In this document: positions 58,865-64,000 of the stretch, piece by piece
Numbering within the stretch: the first letter of the stretch is position 1
How the letters are laid out: every line of letters starts with the position of its first letter
Source: QHXM01 sp032160165
GTDB taxonomy: Bacteria; Acidobacteriota; Blastocatellia; Pyrinomonadales; Pyrinomonadaceae
Direction: 5' to 3'
Assembly: GCA_032160165.1 (NCBI GenBank)
Contig: JAVHWA010000035.1
Location: 62,001 to 126,000 of the forward strand
DNA: 64,000 bases
Translations under genes and position numbers: made by a program
Notes under the pieces: generated by a model
Told to the model about the DNA's origin: nothing
Database searches by the model: none
The model's input: only the letters and a program-made list of their open reading frames with translations

Positions 58865-59872
58865 TCACTCAATCTTCAAAACAATCTTGCCAAAGCTTTC
58901 ATTCGATTCCATGCGCTCGTGAGCAGCGCGGACTTCGTCCATCTGGAAGACTCTATCAATGACCGGTCGTATCGCATCACGGGCAAGCAGTGGAACGACG
59001 TGAGTAGCAAAGCGCCGCGTAGCCTGTGCCTTCTCTTCGATCGAACGAGCGCGCAGGACGGTTCCCATAATCCTAAGTCGCTTTCGCATCACGATGCTAA
59101 AATCGAGAGGGGCGTTGGAACCGGCGGTACTTCCGACGAGCATCAAGCGACCTTTCATCGCAAGCGCGTCGAGATTGGCGGCGAGATATGCACCGCCAAC
59201 AAGATCGAGGATGACATTGACGCCGGCGCCCTTCGTCCATTCACTTACGGCGCTCGCGAAGCTCGCCGGATCACCCGCTACCGCCACCGCTTCATCGAGG
59301 CCGTACGCCCGTGCCCTCTCGAGTTTTTCGGCTGTGCGCGAACTGCCGTAGACTGTCGCACCTGCTGCCCGCGCGATTTGCATTGCTGCGAGACCGACTC
59401 CGGAGCCGGCGGCGTGGATCAAGAGGCTTTCGCCCAACTCGAGCCCTGCCTGAGTAAAGAGCGCGTCGTGGGCCGTGATGAATGCTTCCGGCACCGCGCC
59501 TGCTTCAACCCAATCCAGATTCGATGGGATCTCTACCAGAGAGCTTTCCGCGACGAGTGCATATTCGGCCTGCGCGCCGCCGGCAACAATGCCGAAGACA
59601 CGCTGTCCAACTTTAAGAGCGCGGACCTCTTCGCCTATCTCCGCGACCTCACCCGCGAGCTCGAGTCCGGGAATGTTCTGAACTGTCCCGGGCGGCGCCG
59701 GATAAAAACCGCGTCGCTGTAGAATGTCTGCGCGATTAAGCGCGGCCGCGCGTACGCGGACGAGCACCCGATCGGCGGTTGCCGATGACGGACGTTCGAC
59801 CTGGCGCACTTCCAGTCCTTCTACGCCGCCGTGCGAAACAATCACCACCGCACGCATTTTTTCAGTAGGCAT
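58865..59872 (-). CDS. NAD(P)H:quinone oxidoreductase, PIG3-like (MDR family)
   Basis: A 335-residue medium-chain dehydrogenase/reductase. Start at the ATG at 59872 (MPTEKMRAVVIVSHGGVEGL). Motifs: ADILQRRGFYPAPPGTVQNI, GLELAGEVAEIGEEVRALKV, the nucleotide loop LLIHAAGSGVGLAAMQIARA, and VILDLVGGAYLAANLDAL. No zinc-binding cysteines are seen, as in quinone oxidoreductases. Closest by memory are PIG3/TP53I3-type enzymes that reduce quinones with NADPH. It lies 113 bp upstream of the M1 gene start on the same strand. Confidence 0.94.
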   Translation of the reverse strand: MPTEKMRAVVIVSHGGVEGLEVRQVERPSSATADRVLVRVRAAALNRADILQRRGFYPAPPGTVQNIPGLELAGEVAEIGEEVRALKVGQRVFGIVAGGAQAEYALVAESSLVEIPSNLDWVEAGAVPEAFITAHDALFTQAGLELGESLLIHAAGSGVGLAAMQIARAAGATVYGSSRTAEKLERARAYGLDEAVAVAGDPASFASAVSEWTKGAGVNVILDLVGGAYLAANLDALAMKGRLMLVGSTAGSNAPLDFSIVMRKRLRIMGTVLRARSIEEKAQATRRFATHVVPLLARDAIRPVIDRVFQMDEVRAAHERMESNESFGKIVLKIE

Positions 59873-59953
59873 AAGACTAAGACTCCCGGCTTGAATTGCG
59901 GCCAGCATAACAGACCGACTTGAAAAACTCTCAGATTTCAAAGCTCGAAGGTT

Positions 59954-60086
59954 GTCCAAAGTCCAAGGTCCAAAGTCCAAAGTCCAAAGTCAGAATACGT
60001 TCACAGTTCAATGTTGCGATACCGAAGTGTGAGGTTAGATTTCGGCACAGCAGGATCCGGGACGGGCCTTGGACATTGGACATTGG
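59954..60086. repeat. Family B short-word inverted repeat (TCCAAAG type)
   Basis: The left arm has five TCCAAAG/TCCAAGG words (59956-59992). The right arm has CCTTGGACATTGGACATTGG (60067-60086), the reverse word. It lies between two divergent start regions, so unlike the other copies it is not at a stop codon. Confidence 0.7.
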
Positions 60087-60119
60087 ACGCAGCGAGCGTC
60101 ACTTTCCCAACGAGGCTCT

Positions 60120-61118
60120 ATGTTAGAGTTCTCGATCGTGAAGACGCTCATCATCATCAACCCCGCGTCAGCCCGCGCACGCGACGCGTGGCCAAAGGTA
60201 GAATCATCTCTTCGCGAGAACCGCATCAGCTTCGACAAACACGAGACCACCCACGCAGGCGACGCCACCTCTCGAACTCGAACAGCCTTGCGCGAAGGTT
60301 ACAAACTGATCGCTGTCGTGGGAGGCGACGGCACGCTCAGCGAAGCCGCGGCGGGATTCTTCGAAAGCAACGATGCGAAGACAGACTCGGTGCTTAATCT
60401 TCCCTCATCGATCAACGATGAAGCCGCCCTTGCCATCCTGCCTGCCGGAACAGGCGACGACTTCTCACGCGGGCTTAGTGGTCGCCGCGAACCGCTTGAG
60501 TTGTGGCTGGAAAAGCTGGCCGCGTTCTGTCATGGAAATGGTCAGACCGCGGCGCGGCCGGTAGACGTGATTGTCGGAGTGGCGTCGAAGGGAAGCTTTA
60601 TCTGTCTGAACGTTTCTACCATTGGACTTGGCGCCGAAGTTGCGGCGCGCGTGGCGGCCCAGGGAAACTTTTTGAAGAGCTTGCCAGGGGAGTTGCGATT
60701 CACCACAGCGGCTTTTGGTGGGCTCGCCGCCTGGCGCGAGAGACGAGTGGTGGTGACGATAGACGACGGCGAACGCATTGATAGCCGTACAAACCTGATT
60801 GCCGTTGCCAATGGAGTCTACGCGGGAGGCGGGATGATGTTTGCGCCCGACGCCAGGCCGGACGACGGATTGATAGACCTGGTGCTCACGCACGACCTGA
60901 CTCGCTCGACTATCCTGCGCGAGCTGCCACGCATACGTCGAGGAAAGCATGTGGAGAACGCGAACGTCCGCATTGTTAAGACGAGACGCGTCAGAATTGA
61001 GTCAGGCGATGGCAGAGAAGCGCTGCTGGTCGAAGCGGATGGCAACGTTCGCGGATACACGCCGGCGGAATTTCAAATCATGCCGAAGGCGATCAGAGTG
61101 GTTGAAGGAAAAAGGTAA
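60120..61118 (+). CDS. Diacylglycerol/lipid kinase family protein
   Basis: A 332-residue enzyme. The start is the ATG at 60120 (MLEFSIVKTLIIINPASARA). Kinase signatures: the NTP motif VVGGDGTLSEAAAGF, the GTGDDFSRGL substrate loop, and VSTIGLGAEVAARVAAQGNF in the second domain. It fits the DagK/YegS/sphingosine kinase group. The last residues GKR-stop are supplied by the repeat 61107-61195. It is convergent with rpiB. Confidence 0.93.
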   Translation: MLEFSIVKTLIIINPASARARDAWPKVESSLRENRISFDKHETTHAGDATSRTRTALREGYKLIAVVGGDGTLSEAAAGFFESNDAKTDSVLNLPSSINDEAALAILPAGTGDDFSRGLSGRREPLELWLEKLAAFCHGNGQTAARPVDVIVGVASKGSFICLNVSTIGLGAEVAARVAAQGNFLKSLPGELRFTTAAFGGLAAWRERRVVVTIDDGERIDSRTNLIAVANGVYAGGGMMFAPDARPDDGLIDLVLTHDLTRSTILRELPRIRRGKHVENANVRIVKTRRVRIESGDGREALLVEADGNVRGYTPAEFQIMPKAIRVVEGKR

Positions 61119-61195
61119 AAGTAAAAAGGTAAAAGTAGAGACCAGGAGCGTCGGCTGTCATCCTCTTTTGCCCTTTTATTTTTACCTTTTGCCTT
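61107..61195. repeat. Family B short-word inverted repeat (GGTAAAAG type) holding both stop codons
   Basis: Left arm 61107-61137 is GGAAAAAGGTAAAAGTAAAA then AGGTAAAAG. Right arm 61164-61195 is CTTTTGCCCTTTTATTTTTA then CCTTTTGCC. The lipid kinase stop (TAA, 61116-61118) and the rpiB stop (TAA, 61182-61184 on the minus strand) lie inside the arms, and both proteins end in GKR. The two C-termini are therefore repeat-derived. Confidence 0.85.
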
Positions 61196-61643
61196 CTTCG
61201 ACTCGCTCGATCTGCTCGACCTTCGCCAGCCTCCTGACGTGTCGTTCCTCACCGGTGAAACGAGCGGCGACAAATGAACGAACGAGTTCCATCGCCAGTT
61301 CGGGCCCGATGACTCGGGCCCCCAAACAGAGGACGTTGCAATCGTCGTGTTCGCGCGATTGGTGCGCAGAGTAAGTGTCGCTGCAAAGGGCCGCACGCAC
61401 ACCGTGAAGCTTGTTGGCAGCTACGCAGGCTCCCACGCCGCTTCCGCAGATCAGGATGCCGATCTCAACTTTGCCGGTTTGAATGGCGCGCCCGACAGCG
61501 ATGGCATAGTCGGGATAATCGTCGGGACGTGTCCCGTCGTGCGTCCCAAAATCTTCGATCTCATGGCCGGCCCCGCGCAGCTCTGCTATCACTCGCTGGT
61601 TGAGTGGAAAGCCTCCGTGATCTGCGCCGACAGCGATTTTCAT
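61182..61643 (-). CDS. rpiB: Ribose 5-phosphate isomerase B
   Basis: A 153-residue RpiB/LacAB-type isomerase linking ribose 5-phosphate and ribulose 5-phosphate. Start at the ATG at 61643 (MKIAVGADHGGFPLNQRVIA); the open frame upstream is family A repeat. Motifs: the acid loop DFGTHDGTRPDDYPDYA, the active-site loop GILICGSGVGACVAANKLHG, and ALCSDTYSAHQSREHDDCNV then LCLGARVIG. It follows tkt on the same strand. Confidence 0.97.
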   Translation of the reverse strand: MKIAVGADHGGFPLNQRVIAELRGAGHEIEDFGTHDGTRPDDYPDYAIAVGRAIQTGKVEIGILICGSGVGACVAANKLHGVRAALCSDTYSAHQSREHDDCNVLCLGARVIGPELAMELVRSFVAARFTGEERHVRRLAKVEQIERVEEGKR

Positions 61644-61668
61644 GATGCTAGTCGATAGCATGTAATCC

Positions 61669-61810
61669 CATTCACACCTCGCTTCAGCGAGGTGTTGAGG
61701 GAAGCCCCTAAAGACCTCAGCCGTTTCAACGGCTTTTTGGTGAAAACCGTTGAAACGGTTAAGAACGAGGACCGCCTCCGCAGACACCTCGCTGAAGCGA
61801 GGTGTGAATG
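61669..61810. repeat. Perfect 27 bp inverted repeat, family A, between tkt and rpiB
   Basis: CATTCACACCTCGCTTCAGC, then GAGGTGT (61669-61695), is the exact reverse complement of 61784-61810. Each arm contains the palindrome CACCTCGCTTCAGCGAGGTG. The 88 bp centre carries more hairpins (AGCCGTTTCAACGGCT and AACCGTTGAAACGGTT). It sits in the tkt-rpiB intergenic gap, 26 bp upstream of the rpiB ATG and about 44 bp past the tkt stop. Confidence 0.9.
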
Positions 61811-61853
61811 AGAGGGTCAATCCTTAGCATCACGCTCGGGCCCGAACCTACAT

Positions 61854-63890
61854 TTACAACAACGAACGCGCTTGCTTCACCACATTCTCGACATTGAAGC
61901 CAAGGTTCGTCAGGGCTTCGTCGCCCTTTGCGGACGCTCCGAAGCGATCGATGCAAACGAACGCACCCCTGGATCCGACGTATCGGTCCCAACCCATCCG
62001 CGAGCCGGCCTCGACCGCGACGCGCGAAGTAACGGCAGGCGGCAATACATCATTGCGATAGCTTTCGGGTTGTTCATTGAATAATTCCCAGCAGGGAAGC
62101 GACACGACGCGTGTTGGTGTTCCATCTTTTTGTAAAGCTTCGCGTGCATCGAGTGCCAGTGAGACTTCGGATCCCGTCGCTATCAGGATTATTGAGGGAG
62201 CAGTCTTGCCGCCCGTCGCTTCCGCCTCGGCCAGAACATAGCCGCCGCGCCCGACGCCGTCCGCCGAACCATAACGAGTCTGATCTATCACCGGTACCTT
62301 CTGTCGCGTGAGGATAAGCGCCGTCGGGGCTGTACGGCGTTTGATGGCGATGCGCCAAGCTTCGCGCGTTTCGTGCGGATCAGCCGGTCGTAAGACATAG
62401 AGATGCGGGATCGAACGCAGCGCTGCCAGATGTTCGATGGGTTGATGCGTCGGGCCGTCTTCTCCCAGACCTATCGAGTCGTGCGTGAAGATGAAGATGA
62501 CCTGGACCTCGGATAGCGAGGCGAGACGAACGGCGGGTTTCATGTAATCAGAAAAACACATGAAGGTCGCTCCGTAGGGTATCAATCCGCCGTTCAGGCT
62601 GATGCCCGTTAAGGTAGCGCCCATGCCGTGCTCTCGCACGCCGAAGTGTATTGTGCGTCCTTCATAAGAGCCCGGCTCAAAGCTTCCACCGTCCTTGATG
62701 TCAGTGTTGGTTGACGGCCCAAGATCGGCGGAGCCGCCTATCAGCATGGGCATCGAAGCCGCCAGCGCGTTGATGACTTCGCCCGATGCGGCGCGCGTCG
62801 CCATTGGCTTCGCGTTCGCAAATGACGGCAGATTTGTTTCCCAGCCGTCGGGTAGATCGCCGCTCATCGTCTCGCGCCACGCACGCCCCAGCTCAACATG
62901 TTCGCCTTCATACTTCTCTACCAGTGCGTTCCATTCCTTTTCCAGTCGGGCGCCGCGGTCAATCGAGTCGCGAAAGTGCGACAGCGCCTCATCGGGAACG
63001 TAAAAGTCTTTGTCCTCGGGCCAACCGAGGTGTTTTTTGGTTTCGCGTACGGCTTCTTCGCCAGGTGCGTCCGAGTGTGCCTTGCGAGTACCGGCCGTAG
63101 GCATCCCATAACCAATAACTGTTTTCACCGAGATCAGCGAAGGGCGATCGGTGACCGCTTGCGCTTCGCGAACCGCGCGCTCGATGGCGTCCAGGTCGTT
63201 GCCGTCATCAACCGTCAGGATGTGCCAGCCATAACCTTCGAAGCGCTTGGGCACGTTTTCGGTGAAAGCCAGCGAGGTGAACCCTTCGATGGTCACGTGG
63301 TTGTCGTCGTACAGATAAATTAGCTTTCCCAGTTTCAAGTGGCCGGCGATTGAGGCCGCTTCCGATGCGACGCCCTCCATCAAATCTCCATCAGACACGA
63401 TCGCGTAGATATACGAATCGAGCAATGCGTATCCAGGTTTGTTGAAGCGAGCGGCCAGATGCGCCGCCCCCATGGCCATCCCCACCCCGTTAGCAAAACC
63501 CTGTCCCAGTGGACCGGTTGTGATTTCCACGCCGTTGGTAAGGATGTTTTCCGGATGGCCTGGAGTTTTCGATCCCCACTGTCGAAAACGCTTCAACTCG
63601 TCAAGCGGCAGATCGTAGCCGGTTAGATACAGGAGCGAGTAAAGCAGCATCGAGCCGTGTCCGGCTGAAAGCAGAAAACGATCACGGTTCGCCCACTTCG
63701 CGTTCTTCGGATTGTGGCGCATGAAACGGGTCCAAAGAACGTAGGCAAGCGGAGCGCAGCCCAGCGGCAAACCGGGATGGCCCGATTCGGCTTTCTGAAC
63801 GGCGTCTATCGAGAGCGCGCGAATCGTGTTGATGCAAAGTTGATCGAGGTCGGCGGTGGTGTTTGTTTCTTTCTTCGTGCTAGCACTCAT
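61854..63890 (-). CDS. tkt: Transketolase
   Basis: A 678-residue, full-length transketolase of the pentose phosphate pathway. The TPP motif is VSDGDLMEGVASEAASIAGH, then DDNHVTIEG. Other motifs: the conserved SGHPGLPLGCAPLAYVLWTR, PLGQGFANGVGMAMG, HFGVREHGMGATLTGISLNG, HDSIGLGEDGPTHQPIEHLA and the C-terminal GWDRYVG. A GAGGATT site precedes the ATG. rpiB follows 211 bp downstream and the two form a pentose phosphate pair. Confidence 0.98.
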   Translation of the reverse strand: MSASTKKETNTTADLDQLCINTIRALSIDAVQKAESGHPGLPLGCAPLAYVLWTRFMRHNPKNAKWANRDRFLLSAGHGSMLLYSLLYLTGYDLPLDELKRFRQWGSKTPGHPENILTNGVEITTGPLGQGFANGVGMAMGAAHLAARFNKPGYALLDSYIYAIVSDGDLMEGVASEAASIAGHLKLGKLIYLYDDNHVTIEGFTSLAFTENVPKRFEGYGWHILTVDDGNDLDAIERAVREAQAVTDRPSLISVKTVIGYGMPTAGTRKAHSDAPGEEAVRETKKHLGWPEDKDFYVPDEALSHFRDSIDRGARLEKEWNALVEKYEGEHVELGRAWRETMSGDLPDGWETNLPSFANAKPMATRAASGEVINALAASMPMLIGGSADLGPSTNTDIKDGGSFEPGSYEGRTIHFGVREHGMGATLTGISLNGGLIPYGATFMCFSDYMKPAVRLASLSEVQVIFIFTHDSIGLGEDGPTHQPIEHLAALRSIPHLYVLRPADPHETREAWRIAIKRRTAPTALILTRQKVPVIDQTRYGSADGVGRGGYVLAEAEATGGKTAPSIILIATGSEVSLALDAREALQKDGTPTRVVSLPCWELFNEQPESYRNDVLPPAVTSRVAVEAGSRMGWDRYVGSRGAFVCIDRFGASAKGDEALTNLGFNVENVVKQARSLL

Positions 63891-64000
63891 GGGGAATCCT
63901 CACTTGATTGCGTCGTGTTGCTGTTTCTTCGGGTTCGTCCGAGGCCGTAGCAAGGTTGCGCGGGTCTCACACAGTCAGAACGTAGAAGGAGCGAATAGAG

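Overview
The window looks like chromosomal DNA from an Acidobacteriota species, most likely class Blastocatellia. This is inferred from gene content, not from a marker-gene search. The signs are: four membrane-anchored serine/threonine kinases with large extracytoplasmic domains, ergothioneine genes with a Chloracidobacterium-style EgtB, many lipoproteins, zinc-ribbon-plus-membrane-helix proteins, moderately high GC, and intergenic regions packed with inverted hairpin repeats. No rRNA, tRNA, CRISPR array, prophage or transposase gene was recognised.

Layout. 1-8.5 kb: a partial hypothetical gene, a GlsB-type membrane protein, and a minus-strand run of secA, a TPR/TonB-C protein and a repeat protein, then a second TonB-like protein. 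8.5-15.7 kb: a Ski2-like helicase gene cut in two by a repeat element, a GDSL lipoprotein, a HEAT-repeat gene followed by an integron attC-like site, ispH, and small hypothetical genes. 15.8-22.1 kb: small envelope proteins (zinc ribbon plus PDZ, three small lipoproteins, an M15-like peptidase, a PPC-like secreted protein). 22.6-30.8 kb: kinase 1, a Pyr_excise-family nuclease, Thermus-type isocitrate dehydrogenase, a small acidic protein, purE, and kinase 2 (TPR) with a 55-residue triple-repeat peptide behind it. 31-36 kb: a single-domain response regulator divergent from a Crp/Fnr regulator, a second GlsB-type protein, a DUF1326 protein, a secreted amidohydrolase, and a small secreted protein. 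36.2-43.1 kb: an ergothioneine locus with egtD, an egtA-like ligase, an ABC ATPase and a permease/binding-protein fusion on one strand, and divergent egtB. 43.2-48.8 kb: kinase 3 (WD40-like propeller) and kinase 4 (degenerate HtrA-like domain). 48.8-64 kb: UBP zinc finger and HAD phosphatase, GNAT and GGDEF/EAL, a subtilase with a 15-hexad tail, an M1 aminopeptidase, a quinone oxidoreductase, a diacylglycerol-kinase-family enzyme, rpiB and tkt.

Functional themes. The ergothioneine locus appears to combine synthesis with import. Kinases 1 and 4 carry similar Asp-rich calcium-type loops in their outer domains, and the four kinases suggest a broad set of envelope sensors. tkt and rpiB form a non-oxidative pentose phosphate pair.

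The most unusual feature is the repeat landscape. Family A consists of paired inverted arms, usually with a small palindrome inside each arm. Family B consists of degenerate tandem arrays of 7-9 bp words, usually in inverted pairs. Family B arrays sit on or beside stop codons; between two convergent gene pairs one array supplies the final codons and stops of both genes. A composite element combining both types interrupts the helicase gene.
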